Source: Yponomeuta sedellus (Eukaryota; Arthropoda; Insecta; Lepidoptera; Yponomeutidae). Taken from it: DNA of 64,000 bases. The stretch covers positions 16,800,861-16,864,860 of the forward strand of contig OW203727.1 in the NCBI GenBank assembly GCA_934045075.1, written 5' to 3'. Numbering within the stretch: position 1 is the stretch's first letter; each line of letters begins with the position of its first letter. The notes under the pieces were generated by a model. It saw only the letters and a list, made by a program, of their open reading frames with translations. It did no database searches and was not told the DNA's origin. Shown here piece after piece: positions 34,046 to 47,800 of the stretch. A program made the translations under genes and the position numbers.

Positions 34046-35884
34046 AATATTCTACCTAGGATTTTGAGAAAATGTTAATCTCTTTTAGCAATCCAACATA
34101 CGCTGCGTATCCACTGGCGCAAATCACTCCCGTTTTCTCTTTTAGAAAAAAAAGCTTCGGCAAGGCATTGTTCTAAGCTATCAATATTCTGCAAATGGGG
34201 ATAACTTTACACAATATGCAGGCTGATCTGCGCGCAGTTTATGAAACACGAAAGTGCTTATAGTGTTCCACTTTCTACATTGTATATTCAGATCTAGAAT
34301 GAGGTTCATTGCTTAATCTCTGCATTGTTCTTCCATTGAGTCGGGTCAGCACGCACTGAGGCTAAAACGGCATCGCTACGAAACATCCTACGCCTTATGT
34401 AACAATCTGACGTGTAACACCGTTCATTAGCTGAAGAGCCAGCTATATGGCATCCATCGCGCCATTACCATTCCTATACTCACCTCTTACGAGTCATTAT
34501 TGAACGCCATTAGCGACTTAAACCGATGAGTTAATGAAACTTTTGATATACGGCGAGTATCTAGATGTGTTCTCTCAACCTACTTCGTGAATGTCGCTGT
34601 GTTTCGCGCGAAAAGCGACTGTATCTTACAAGCTCTAAAGATGATATCGTTACTTATCCACGAACGTCCTCAATTCTACAATTGGGAACTGCTGGTATAG
34701 CGCCAGACCATTGTAAGCTCTGTTGCCGTAGTAAACGATTGGTAATGCTATGAGAGGATGCTTTTAAACTTTGTTCATCTTTACTTCAACCATGAACTCC
34801 TTCGGAGAGGCATCCGGCGCCGCTTTGAGACCTCAAAATATTTTTATTCTTTATTTTTTGGTATTTTTGCTTCTTGGCAATCCTTCTGATATTTTCATGG
34901 TCGGCAAACATTTACTCAAACATGGCTGTTGTTCACTATTCCGTAATATTAAACACAGCATTGCTTGGCTCTCCAAATGAAACTCACTGTGGTATGCCTT
35001 TCTACATGCACAATTCGTCTCGACGTAACTCGCACGTCGATAATTTAACGGATACGTTTGTCCGAATTAAATAGAAAGTCGCCATTAACGTGGCTTTACC
35101 AAGATTTATCTTAAACGTTGCATCTCATTCGAAGACAATAACATTAGCAGCCGTGATTAGATATTTAGAAACCGTCGAGTACAGCTCGAGAAGTCAGCTC
35201 GCTAATGAATTGGTGCAACTCTCTTAGCCTTTCTAAAGTTTCACTGCTGTAATGCATCGGGCGGCTGCCCACATTTGTCTCGGTACTCTCTATAGACGTT
35301 ACGCGGACCTGTTACGACTTTTCATCGCTCGCCCGTCAATGATTGGCCTTTATCTGTTCCAAACTCTGCAATACGTAACAGCGTCTCCAGTTCCGGGCCG
35401 TAGCATCGGACGTTTTTCTTAATTGTTTTTAGTTTTTCGTACTTTCTAGCTGGTGTCGTTAGTAGAGTGTGCAACTTTGAAAGTTTTTGAATGGGAACCG
35501 TTCGGTTACCTAACCCCATGTCGAGGCTGAATGGAAAATGAAATGTCGTCAAATGGATTATGGCTGACGCTCGTAGCTAACATGTTTCGAAAGCTCTTGT
35601 GCGTTCTTTTGCAGTCCCCAATCGTGTATATGCAATTTCACGTTTCGTCTTCACCACGAGTTTTGACGTTAGTTTAATTTCTGCTTAAATATGACAAATA
35701 TGAAAATCTATCCGTTTTGAAGATTCTGTACCCGGCGAGAGCAAAAGGCACCATGTTTCTACGCTTACGAACGTGTGTCTGTCTGACCTCCTTCTTTTCG
35801 TGTCGTGTCTTCTTCTTCCGTCTGACCTACGAGTATAATTATATGGCTTTATCTTTTGAACGGCATTAAACAGACATTTGAAAT
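34046..35884. other. no gene recognised
   Basis: Repeat-poor, moderate GC. No exon recognised; may be intronic or intergenic DNA upstream of rdx. Confidence 0.4.
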
Positions 35885-36030
35885 GTTCAAAGTATTGTGG
35901 CGGATTACCCAACAAATAATAAGTAATTAATTATTTATGTTGTATTGAAAAATTGTAATACATACAAGTGTCAAACTTGCCGTGATTATAGAGAAGTCCC
36001 TATAGAAGAAAGTGATAAACAACTGGCGGG
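35885..36030 (+). repeat. dispersed repeat shared with 56995-57165
   Basis: Contains gtggcggattacccaacaa, acaagtgtcaaacttgccg and tgattatagagaagt. The same order of motifs occurs at 56995-57165. In both places a tacggaaccc-family fragment follows. Confidence 0.5.
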
Positions 36031-36177
36031 CTAAATTTAATGCTCCTTAATCATAAAAGCATAAATAACATCCAAACCAAACCAAAATTGCAAAAAAACC
36101 TGGCCGACTTCTCGTTCCAAAAAAATACTAAGAACTTGCAAACGTTTTCGCGATTAGCAATATTATAATAAATAAGG

Positions 36178-36236
36178 AAAAAACCAGCCAAGTGCAAATC
36201 TGACTGTTCAAGGAATGGTTCCATTAATAATTTCAA
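36178..36236 (+). repeat. fragment of the tacggaaccc-type repeat
   Basis: The string aaaaccagccaagtgcaaat followed by ctgactgttcaaggaatggt is a diverged copy of the 5' end of the repeat at 21590. Confidence 0.5.
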
Positions 36237-36296
36237 TATTTATTTTTTAAGTGAATATAGAACCAAACATTTTGTGAATATTTCAAACAATCCTAC

Positions 36297-36363
36297 AGCA
36301 ATCCTACAGTATAATATTGTAAATGTGAAAGATACATTTACAATATTATACTGTAGGATTGCT
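36297..36363. repeat. hairpin with 30-bp perfect arms
   Basis: Arms 36297-36326 and 36334-36363 are exact inverse copies (agcaatcctacagtataata at the start) around the 7-bp loop gaaagat. Confidence 0.95.
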
Positions 36364-36582
36364 AATTCTGTGAAGACAAGGAACTTGGCAAGCTCTTATA
36401 AATCAAGTATTTTTGGGACGAGAAGTTGGCCTGTTTTAAAAATAATTTTTTTCGTCAGATTTTATGACTTTGTTAAGAATTTTAGTCCGACGAAGAACTT
36501 AGAAAGGATTCAATATGGTCATGTGTATTATAGTAACAAAATTAATAAATTTGATTTTATTTTTATCACACGCTATTTTCTA

Positions 36583-36800
36583 AAAACCTATTTAGAGGCT
36601 AAAAACCTGCCTACAACGGGTTACATAATACGTCGTATCAAGTTACGGTAATCTTATGGATATATTTAATATTAGTAGTACCTTCATATGTCTAGGTCCT
36701 AATAATTTGCTTGCGACGAAATTTAAATAATAAATAAAACATGAGTACATTTTTAAAAACCTATTTTAGCACGGGTTAGTGCATTAAAAAAAAAATAGTA
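36583..36800. repeat. fragments of the tRNA-like SINE family
   Basis: At 36583-36606 there is aacctatttagaggctaaaa (minus orientation). At 36755-36797 aaaacctattttagcacggg and ttagtgcattaaaaaa fuse the two ends of the family with the middle missing. Confidence 0.55.
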
Positions 36801-36879
36801 TTAACATGAGTACATGTTTTATTTCTGAAAACTATTTTTTTTATCTTCACATGTGAAATGAAGTGTACTCTGTGCGCCT

Positions 36880-37005
36880 TGATAAATAGGACAAATAACC
36901 GCGTATTGGCAATTTTCAGCGCTGAGGAATGAAAATTGCAATCCGTCCACACCTCCGAAACTCAGGTTTCCTCGCGATGTTTTCTTTCACAGTTAGTAAT
37001 AATCT
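36880..37005 (-). mobile_element. SINE fragment, 'gaaggaaaacatcgtgagg' family
   Basis: Shows cgcgtattggcaattttcag, ggtttcctcgcgatgttttc and tttcacagttag. Both ends are missing. Confidence 0.6.
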
Positions 37006-37429
37006 AATACTATATTTATGGAAGTACGGAACCTTTGGTGAGAAATAATAAACAATTGATAATAAAAAAAACTACCAATCCTCTCCTCGTCAACTCCATT
37101 AGTTGAAGCCTTAGTTAACACTTCGATATAATAATAGTATTATAGGGAAAAAAATCATTTAAAATGGACCTATATGTAAAATAAAGTCTCCCATCTGACT
37201 GAACATGTGTACTCTTCTCAACACTGAGCAGATGCAAATGCATCGTCCCTCCACTGAATTACGAATTCGTTTCACATTTTCCCCTCTCATGTTGCAGGTG
37301 TTTCTGCGCAAAGATCGGGGGCATTACAAAAGTGTAAGTACCATTTTGCCTATAAGTAAGTACCATTTTGCGTTTCCTATCCAGCGGTAATTGCACTCGA
37401 AAATGTCTTTGCATAAGCGGCCAGGCCAT

Positions 37430-37960
37430 AAGGTCAGAATTATGGGGAGATGCGGCCTGCGGATGCGGTTGCGCAAGCGCAACGTGATGCTGCGCCATTG
37501 CTCAATCGGATGCATCTCTCGTGCGGTCGTGTGCGCCGTGTGAGAGTCGAGTTTCCCAACAGTTTCGAGTCGGCGAGAGCGCGCGGCGGTGGCGCGGCTT
37601 CCCGGTAGAAAGTCCCCTGATGCAGGAAGTGCAGCGTTGCACCGCACGTGCAGACACCGGGGGAGGGGGCCGGCCGATGCACTTTCGTGCCGGTGACGTC
37701 ACTTACCTTTCGTCAGCGTCACGCCCGCCCGTAATAACGGTTACGCAATGGACGCGCGCCGCTCAACTTTCCAATTTCGACAACGCGCTATTGTGTAGCG
37801 CTTTCAAATTTTACTTACCTTCTCCCGTGTGGCGCTTTCTTACGTTTCTCTCCCTCTCTCCGTGCGGCTGAAAAATGCTCTGAATGCGATGCGAGAGCGC
37901 AACACCCGCGCGCTCCAGCCCGCCCGATGCACTTTCACTGCTTCTCCGTTTCTTATCCGA
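37430..37960. promoter_or_regulatory. GC-rich island with a CRE-like site
   Basis: GC- and CpG-rich compared with its flanks. It contains the palindrome tgacgtca (37694-37701). On the minus strand, gaaag/gtaagtgacg and gagaag/gtaagtaaaa look like splice donors, so a minus-strand or divergent transcript could start here. No protein is recognised in any frame. Confidence 0.3.
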
Positions 37961-40494
37961 TTAGAAAATGGTATAACTCGGAATTTCGTTATCAAGGTGA
38001 TAATATTCAATATCGTTTCAATACATTAACAGGCTCAATGTAAACAAGTTAATTTTCAACTTTCAATCAATAAAATACTCTGAGCACTTTCTCAGCGGCT
38101 CTGCCAGCGTATTATGGAGATTTTGAAAGTTATAAAAGCGTCGTGACAGCTCCCACACGAGTAAGCAAAGGGTTTTCACCGACCTCGGGTGATTGGAGCT
38201 TTCCCACTTCTGATATATTGACTGGATAGAAACGCAACGATGTTTGCTTATACACGGGACCAATACTCTTTATTTAAATTACGATTAAAGAAAATAAACA
38301 TCACTGGAATCCTATCTCTTACTTAGCAGTCACTGGTAATAATTACCTCGAAAACGTTTCTTATAATGCACTATTAGTTAGATGCACAGAAAAGCTACTA
38401 GAGTAGATAAAAATGGTTTAAGACGTTTATTCTCATAAGACGGTAAATGATAATAAAATCATTAGTGTTTGTACAGGCCATATGATTAGTGTTTCGGGTA
38501 ACACGCAACAAGTATTGACGGTTAAACGCGTTGCATATTGTGAACTAGTCCACAAACAAAGAAGAATTTATTGCATAATTTAATACAAAAACTTGGACTT
38601 ATCATTTTTTCTGAGGATATCATAAAATTAAGACAAGTTCTTCATAAATTTATGGTTCAAGTTTTCTTATATCTTTAAAATAATCTACGCCATTTTTTTG
38701 CGCATTGTAGAGTCAACAAAGTTCTCAGTGACCTAAAGTACATTTGATACTGAACGCTTATTTTTGGGGAAATACACAGGATGTGTCGATATATCGTATT
38801 CAGGTCATGTTCATGTATTCTCGGCAACTGCTACAACGGAATAATATTATACCTACTCTATACTAGGAGTATATACATTACCTAACGAGGCTCCGTGACC
38901 TCCTTGTCAGACTAGAGGTCAGGGAGAAGGAAGTCTTTGGATGATGTTCAGAGATTTGGTAAAGATATTTCCAGTTTAAACTGAAAATCTCGCGGTTTTT
39001 TTTGTTTATAACCTAAGCTGGGCTTATTTGTAACCTAAGCGGAGTTATTGAAACGTCATTTTTCATTATTGTGTTTTTTTTGTTCTAGTAGTGTTTTTTA
39101 ACACTAAAATAAAAATAACAGTATCATGGGAGAAGAAACAAAGTAAAAGCATAACCACTAGTTTTTTACCGATAAAGTCCACGTGGTTACGGACAAATAT
39201 GTGTTCACTATTGAGGAATTTTGAAAATAGAAACTTCCAACGTTTGTGACAGTAATTTGATGTAATTTCGGGGTACACTCGCTTGTAAAATGTTTTCAAT
39301 TGACCCTTATTCGGAGTGAATGCGATAGAAAGGTCAACTTGTATTGCGAACGAGAAAGTTAATCGTGGAAAGTGCGGACGGCACGGATCCATGTTGTCGT
39401 TTCTAAAATAGCGTTCGCTCTTCCTCGCAACACTTTCTGGCGTATTATTTATTTTGACAATGGTAATTCTATTATTCGTAATCATATTGTCTTCTAAACA
39501 TTTATAGTCACGTAAGTGGCCGTGTAATGTGATGTTGTCAGCGAGATTATAGGTGTTGCTGCAGCTTTTGCTGCATGTCTTGCAGGATTTCTAGTTTTAT
39601 GTGATATTAAAATTAAATTCGAAATCATCTATAGATAGATAGAGATATGTATGAAACTCAGAAATAGATGGTCCGTCATTATCTATGAAAATCGCATGTC
39701 AATGTTGTTATTCATAGAATCAACTTGAGAAGAAAGGAAAAGTTACACATTGTGTGTAAGTTATTCCTTTCTCACGTCTTCTACTTACTAAAGATACTAC
39801 GTCATGGAAATGTATGGAACAGCTGAATTTTTTTCTTTATTCAGAGATTAGGGATAGATATGGGGAAAATGTGCATAAATCTCACCAAGAATGTGAGTTA
39901 AATTTTATTTTAGTGCAACTTTTTACATCTCTCGTAATTTTGGACGTTCCGAAACTGAATGATAGCTGAATTGAGAAACGTAAAGCTTTCGTTGTAACAA
40001 GGCTGCGAAGCTGTTTCACAAAAGGGCTAGGATTCAGTTAGTGTGGGTGTGCTTTACTTGCCGGAAATCGAACGACGGTTTAACGTACTGTGTGTGTGGG
40101 TTTCTTTGAATTGCATATCCAGGTTGAATAAATCGTGAATTTAAATTGTCAGCTCCGTCTCAAAGCCAGGTACGTGCTTTCACTCAGAGAGGATACCAAA
40201 ATAATCGGATTAAACAGCGTCTGCCACGTACCTATTTTTAATTTAAATCGAGATCAATTAAAACTGTATATTTCTAATAATTATAAACGTTCATTAATGT
40301 TGCTATAAACTGTTTTCACAAATTCACGTTTTCCGATTCGTATACAGCTAAAAAGTAATTTGTGCCATGACAAAAAAAAACTACATCGAATTCGTGTACA
40401 TTTTTAGAGCTTCTTTATCCTTCACAGTTCTTTTACTGTAACTTATATTCTCCAGTTGTTTTCCACGTTCTTCAAACATCTTTTCACATTTTTA
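37961..40494. other. no gene recognised
   Basis: Repeat-poor, mostly AT-rich. No domain or RNA gene recognised. Confidence 0.4.
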
Positions 40495-40769
40495 GGGTTC
40501 CTGGCCTCAAAAGAGAAACTGAGAAATACGATCACTTTATTGTTCGTCCGTCCGTATGTCTGTACGTCTGTCGAGTTGAATTAAAACTGTGAAAATACTC
40601 AGACCTACAGACCCTTAAAGTTGTTAAAAAATAAAACTTAAAGTTTATGCAGAAAAAAGTTATGGCCGTTTATGCCGCAAAAAACGTATGTTTTGACACT
40701 CGAGGGAATCAAAATTTGTATTGCATTTTCTGTTGGGGTAGAACTATAAAATTTGGCGAGGAATTTGAT

Positions 40770-40880
40770 CTATGAGGTTGTCTGGAAGAGATCACTTTTA
40801 GTGATAAGGCCACCGTCTGTACATACTCTTAGGTTAAGAAATATCTGTGTAATTTCCATTTTTATGTACAATAAAGTATA
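40770..40880 (+). mobile_element. jockey-type LINE 3' UTR end
   Basis: Contains gttgtctggaagagatcac...agtgataaggcc...tgtacat and ends at atgtacaataaagta. The same string of motifs, inverted, is at 55715-55895. Its 3' end runs into the CTAT microsatellite. Confidence 0.7.
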
Positions 40881-40890
40881 AAGTGTTCTC

Positions 40891-41304
<414 letters not shown>

Positions 41305-41547
41305 AATACTACAAAAGCATTAAGTCATTGCCATTGTAATACTTAATTATGTGCAATAAATGTATTAATAATAATAAACAAAAAGCTCGAATCTATGCAT
41401 TAGTAATAAAATCTTAAAAAATTGGCTTTTACCTTCAGAAAATCTCAGAAAAACTGCGAGACTCGATTCCTAAACAATTTTTCATAATTATGTAAGTACC
41501 TACGGAACGCTCGGTACACGAGTCCGACTCGCACTTGGTCGGTTTTG

Positions 41548-44099
41548 TTTCAATGACTCACGTTTTCAAAACATTTCTCAACGTGATCAATTGTGTGGCT
41601 CGTACTAAATTAGTATATCACAAACCAAATGTAAGGTTTTTGGAATACTTCTACTAGAGTATTTTTGAGAAATCTTCTGTTTAACCAAAATCGGTATCAC
41701 GACCGGGTAGCATCAGTTATTTATTTCCAGGTAATAGTTTACCTGGCAGGTGATACCTACCTTTATTTTGTGGTACCTACGTCTCATCCCGCCTCCATTT
41801 AGAGACCCTCTGAATGAACCATCCTAAAAAAGGGTCAATAATTCAACATTCTGATACTACCTCCCTGTTACCTCCACATCAGACAGAGGTTACAAGAGTA
41901 TAACACTTAAGAATGATTCTTCGGTTGGTTGACTAATAGGCGCGTTATTCAAATTAACACCATAATTTTCGATAATTGTTAACAAATTATTGACTTAAAT
42001 CCGGAATTCAGTTAATGTCACAGAAATGGCAAGCGCTATTAAAATACTTGTCAATATTAAACAAGAAAAAACGTGTTGGTTTGCTAACATTCACTATGCT
42101 ATTTAAAAACACAAATGCTCTTAGACGCTCCTCAAATGCTCCTTAAATTGTCTAAAGACAGACAACTTATATTGCATTACCACATACTATTTATATTGCA
42201 ATATTATAAAATAACACCGTAAATCTTCATGGATTTGTGCGCAAAACATACGCCGCGTGAAAAGTTGAAAGCTCCGGGCGCACTGGGCGAGCCATCTCAG
42301 CCCCTCGGGTGCAAAGTGGTTACCCTGCGTCAAGGTTGTCGGGCTGTGGTACCTGGGACGTCATTGCTCTGGGACTCGCTGACTTTGATATACCCTCGCG
42401 GTGCAGCCAATGCACGCGTTACATGCGACCCGAGCGACTACTCGGTCAGCTCGCTCTCGCATCGTTTACGTATTAATCACCCGACGACGACCGACGGCCT
42501 GTTTCACATTGGACGATAACCCTGACGACACGACATCACCGGACTGGTATTGTCACACATTTACTAAGGCTGCTGTGCGCACGTCGTGTGCAGTTCGGTT
42601 ATCGTGCAATGTGAAACCGAACGATATTGAAAACTCTTTGTCTTTTTACTATTGCACTCAGTTATTTACGTTACAAAAATTTAATACATTTTGTGTGAGT
42701 TTGGCTTTCGTGTAATCCTTTCACACCAAATATCATTGATAGACATTAGAGGCTAAGCAATATGGTCTGAAATCTGTAGTTGATGGTATTTTATTGCTTG
42801 AAATCACGTACGGTCTACAGTACGTGATTAAGACAGACGGTCGCTCGTGTATCCAAATTAGTCTACTAGGCAAATTGATTTAAATGATACAAGTAATTAG
42901 TATAGCATAATACTGTTGAATCATTTTTTCATTCCGGTCACAACTTTCAATTTAATAACATTATTTTTAAACCATTCACAAACAACTGTTCCAAGTATCT
43001 TTTAAAATCAGATTTACCTTACGTTCATGACTTTCTTTATTCCTTGTTATCTCTTTCACTTTAAACTATGTGAGAGCAACTTGTTAAAAGAAACTTATTA
43101 ATTTTATTGATTCTTAAACGACAATGCGTTTGAAAGTGTTCTCCTTGTAGAATATTTTAAGAGTCAATTAAAATTTTGTCTTTATTTGCTGAATATTTTA
43201 ATGGTAAGGTTCATTACCTTTTTCTCGATGCTTTTTATGGTACAGTTAGGTTAACTTAATTATCCTATGACGTTCTTAGACTAGTGCTATGCTGTTCACC
43301 CTAAAAAAAAGTGGAGGTATACCGAGGCGACCAGGTAATAAACTTGGCTTCTAGATGATTTAACACTGAAACCACACGAGCAGGCAGGTATTTCGATCGA
43401 TATCTTTTGTCTCGCTGAATTCCTGTCGCTAAAGTTGTTAGAGTTTGCCGTGTGCTGGCTAGAGTATAATACCTAATGTGTTTAAGTTAAAATTCAGAGC
43501 GGGTGAGGTTGAAGCTTGCGAGCCCCGTGCAGGCGCGCGGGCTCAAGGCTCCTTAGTGGGGGCAACAACATCTTCCCTCGTCCACTGAACCACGATGCAA
43601 CTGCATCGAAGATAGATATTTTAACTTCTTTATTGTGCCGCTATATTTGCAACATACAGATAGAAAACATAAAGCGCTCAGTTTCGATCGTGTGCTCCAC
43701 ACGTATTGTTTGCGAGCAAAGATTTCTCCCCCCTTTCGAAATCGAGTTGAACTTATGCAGTTGTTTTCACTTTGACTGTTTTCTTTGTTGTTAACAGATT
43801 CAGTATTGTCACCATTGTCGTAATGATCCACGAAAGATTTTATTAAGTTATCGTAACTATACTTATAATTTAATTTAATTTTGTCCTCGTCACCTTCCTG
43901 CTTCACAAAGGTCGCTCGTAGATTACCTACCTATTTACAAATTCACGATTGGTTGTTCGTTAATTGATACCTAGTCTAGTTATAAAATTGATTAGTGGTC
44001 GCACACATTGAATCGTTACTGTAAGCAATAAATAGGTTCACGAGGGTGACTCTCGCAAGTTATGTTATGATTGTCAGTGACTCATGGAAGTTTTCGCTT
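41548..44099. other. no gene recognised outside the GC-rich island
   Basis: Apart from the island at 42220-42620 and a 10-bp-arm stem near 42805 (atcacgtac/gtacgtgat), nothing is supported. Confidence 0.4.
42220..42620. promoter_or_regulatory. GC-rich island
   Basis: A CpG-rich block in AT-rich surroundings with no recognisable protein or repeat. It could be a conserved regulatory block within the presumed rdx 5' region. Confidence 0.2.
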
Positions 44100-44821
44100 T
44101 AGTTGAAATCGTCGACAGGCTTTCACCCGTAACAATAGAGTCAGACAGAGAGGAGAAAGGGCGCGAGACCTGCGCAGCTGTCCCTTGGGCGCCACTCGGC
44201 AGGCGCTCCGCCCTCGCTGACCCCTCGCTCCGCGCTCCGCTCGCCTCGTAGAGAGCACCCGCGGCCCGCGGCGCCCTACCCCAGTCGCTCGTCAGCTGTC
44301 GGCCGCAACACACGTCCGTCACACCATTGCGCGTAACCTCCCAGCCATGTGGTGAAGTGTAACTGTCAAACGTGATACGAACTGCAACACCGCCGGTGTT
44401 CGGTCGAATTTAATCAAACATTTTCTTGAGACTGAGTGATATTTGTTTTACCAAAGTGGTGCCAGCGTATTGGAAAATTGGATTATACGAGCGAATAATG
44501 GCCTTAGCCAGGTGAGCTATCTTGGTTGTTGGGGCTAATGCGGAACTAATGGGTGGGCTGTCGAGTTTGGTAAAAAAAGACGCTATTTTGGTGTTTTGTA
44601 CAAATTCAAGGCTATCAACACTCGCGGATATTGGTGTTAATTTCAAAGATCCAACAGTGCTGTATAAATAATTATGTCGCTATTGGATGTTAAAAATGCA
44701 GTTACCGATTTACCATTTTAATTTAGTTACAATAGGCGAAAGTTTACAACGCTGCACGCACGGTAACTTTCATCGTTGTGTAAGCGAATAACAAATCGTA
44801 TAAAACAATGGAGGAGAGTGG
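44100..44821 (+). promoter_or_regulatory. GC-rich promoter-like block ending in a possible short first exon
   Basis: The block 44150-44345 is strongly GC- and CpG-rich compared with its surroundings. Downstream, at 44809-44821, an ATG in a good context (aaacaATGGAGGAGAGTG) runs straight into a consensus donor, gtaagt. This could be an alternative promoter and first exon of rdx, on the same strand. If joined directly to 63341 the leftover single base puts SPOP out of frame, so it would be non-coding for that isoform or joined to another exon. Weak evidence. Confidence 0.25.
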
Positions 44822-47800
44822 TAAGTTTCAAATATAATCCCAACTAAATATTTCCAAACTTTTTCTGAGTTAACTACCTTTTGACGCATAAATCGGCCAA
44901 ACTGATTCCCAAATACATCTAGACTACCCCTGAATGATTTCTTTTAAAATCAATGAGATTTACACTTGGGTACGGGAGTTCCATCCCCTAAAATCATTCC
45001 AAATGTGTTTTTTTGATGCGATGTCGATGTTTTCTCTTTATTCCTTCGCGCCCTCGTTCGTCACGGTAACCCCAAACATTTGGAACCCCATTTTTACTGT
45101 CAAATGAGGTGTGTTTAGCCGAAAATATCGTATGTCACTTTTTATGTTTTCCCAGTTTTTACAACGTTCATGATTACTTAGATTCCTCCGTTTAGATTCG
45201 CCACGCAAACAAAATTTTCTGCGGCTCGACTACCAAAGGCCAGAAGTCTTCGTATAATGTTATGCAAATATCACCTGTTACTTTATTGATAAAGCAAACC
45301 CACGAAAACGTGTTTGCCGAATGCCCGCTCGATCCTGATAACATTTTCATGACTTCCGCATGGTGAAGTTTGTTTTCTCAAGATATGATATTATGATTAT
45401 GTTGTAAAGTATTAATATTGAAAGACCTAATAAAGCGGGGATCAAGTGAGAAAGGCCCACAATATCGTCGGCGGCCTCGCATCAGGTAGCAAAACACCCG
45501 AGGCCGGAAAGTGTTCAAGGGATCCAATCGTTTTTACATACCTTTCCTTTCTGATGTGGCCTTACCTTACCAGCGGCTGCAGCAGATACGCGTTGAACCA
45601 ATGTGAGGTTTAATCATAAGAAGATCTTATTTTGTTAATCTACTGTAGCTAACTGATGTTCGAATTCAAGAAAGTTTGCCGGGCAAACAACCAACGTTAA
45701 GTGATTTTATTTAAGTGATCATTTGTTTTTGCATAACATAAAATATTTATACATTGAATATATGAGATATCTAATATTAAGAAATCTCGTGTCACAGTGT
45801 TATCGAACTCCTCCGAAACGGCTTCAGCGTTTCTCATGAACTTGTGTATATTTGGTTGGTCTGAGAATATGTCGTAGACTAATTAATATAATATCAACGT
45901 TACCGGGTCAGCTAGTACTCTATAAAGTTCTTCGGTGATATACCTAGTCATTGTGATTCCACTCACAGCATTAGCTCTTGGTTTCAAAGTATCAAAAGAT
46001 TTCTTCTAAATCTTTCCCCCTCCTTCATGAATCGGAATGTCGGTTTTATACCTATGTAGCGAGTAGTATAGAGTAAGCAGAAATAAGGATTTGCGGGGAT
46101 GCGCCTCACAGGGGTTATTGACCCTTCTCAACGAAGGAGAATGCAAGGAGCAAAGCCGACGTCTCGTCCCTACTTAAGACAGGCGCTCTTATTGCATCGA
46201 ACACCTCCAACGACATTACAAAAACCAACACTCTTCCAAGCGTAAAAGAAGCCTTCGCAGTTCCTTTCTGTTTTTGGAAGTCAAGTCGCCTTTGAGTATC
46301 GTTTCGTTTGATTGGCGTTTCCACTCTCGAATCCCCAGAAAGACCTACTTAATAAGTTTTCTACGAGTCGTTGAGTAAACTTATCGTGTAAGAAAGTAGA
46401 GAAATGCTGCAATTTGAAAACGTTCGCCTGGCTACTCGGCTGCTCCGACCGGTCTCGCCCGCCGTGGGTCTAACTTTACTTATTTGGAACGAACGCAGCG
46501 CAAAGCGAAAATTTAATTCAGTGCACTTTGTACGACACGAACCCGATGCACTTCTTGTTGTTGAAAAATATGCACGAGCCACGTTCGTGCACACGCTGGA
46601 TGATACCTAAGAGGCGTGATTATCTAGAGCACAGATATTTTGAAGAGCTTTCGCAACATACTTTATTCCGTTTGTTTTATAAGTTGGACAGGCGTTTCGC
46701 AACGCAACCGTATCAATTTAGCCCAGGGCGAATGAATGCGACTTTACAATGAGATTGCGGCCGGCCCATGCTCCTGTTTTGCTGACAGCGGAATGCGATA
46801 CGATAACTAAAGTGGGTTTTGGCGACGGCGGCGTACTCGTATTTTGGTTACGATAACACCCGGTTAAACAGAACTGCCCGTTAGGTGGAATGAAGCCGTG
46901 CTAAGCTTAAATAATGAAACGTAAATTGTAATAAAGACAAGTAATTGAAAAGATAAGCTTGCTTGGGTCAGGCTGTAATCCAGATTCTAACAGTGTCACG
47001 AATATTTCGCTAATGTTAAACATTTCTTTTTATGTGAGGTCTATTTGGAGAAATTTTGAGATTTACGATTTCGCACCATCTGATCTCACTTTTCTCATTA
47101 TGTCATGCATAAAATTAAACGTGAGTTAATGTATATATGTGTTTGTAAAATTAAACAAGTCACTATCAGCAGTATTCAGTGTTGTTTTATTCCAACTTCT
47201 TTATCATTTATTACGACGTTGTGTAAATTTCACCAAGGCCAAGGCTAAAATCATGCACATTCTTTCAACGCCTGCCGATATGCTTGTTTCCATGTAACGT
47301 AACGACATTAAAACCGCACACTAATGGTAATGTACGCTCTATGATCCGCTGAAGATTCGACCTTTTTTAACTTTTTTTACTTTCGTGTATAAATTTTGTG
47401 GTCTGGCAGAAGAATATCTGAAACACAAAACGTTCCGTTAGGTTTTTTAAAAGTATAGCTAGTAGTCAATGTCTTTGAAACAAGCATTATATAAAAATAA
47501 ATTGGGCACTAAGCCTTCAATTAGCTTATCTCTACACAGTCATAAGATAATAATAAAACATATTACCAACCAAATTGCACGTCCTTTTAGGGAAAAAAAA
47601 ACCATAAAACCTGTTACTCTGTTATAGAGTGACAAAATTACACTTGCTACATTATAAGAAATCAATAGTGCATTCAAGCACGTCACACCTCGTCCACATT
47701 TCCAATGTTGTTTTAACGGCTGTCAGCTTTAATGATGTTCTAGCTCGAGAAACTTGTATCGAGAGTGGTTGGATTGTCGTGTGATGATGGTCTCAGTCGT

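Noticed and set aside
37296..37336. Mini-exon between ttgcag and gtaagt
   Set aside because: Only about 40 bp, with no coding similarity. Acceptor and donor pairs this close occur by chance.
43553..43906. 117-codon open frame on the minus strand
   Set aside because: Acidic and Asn-rich start from AT-rich DNA, no recognisable family, and no supporting splice or promoter signal.
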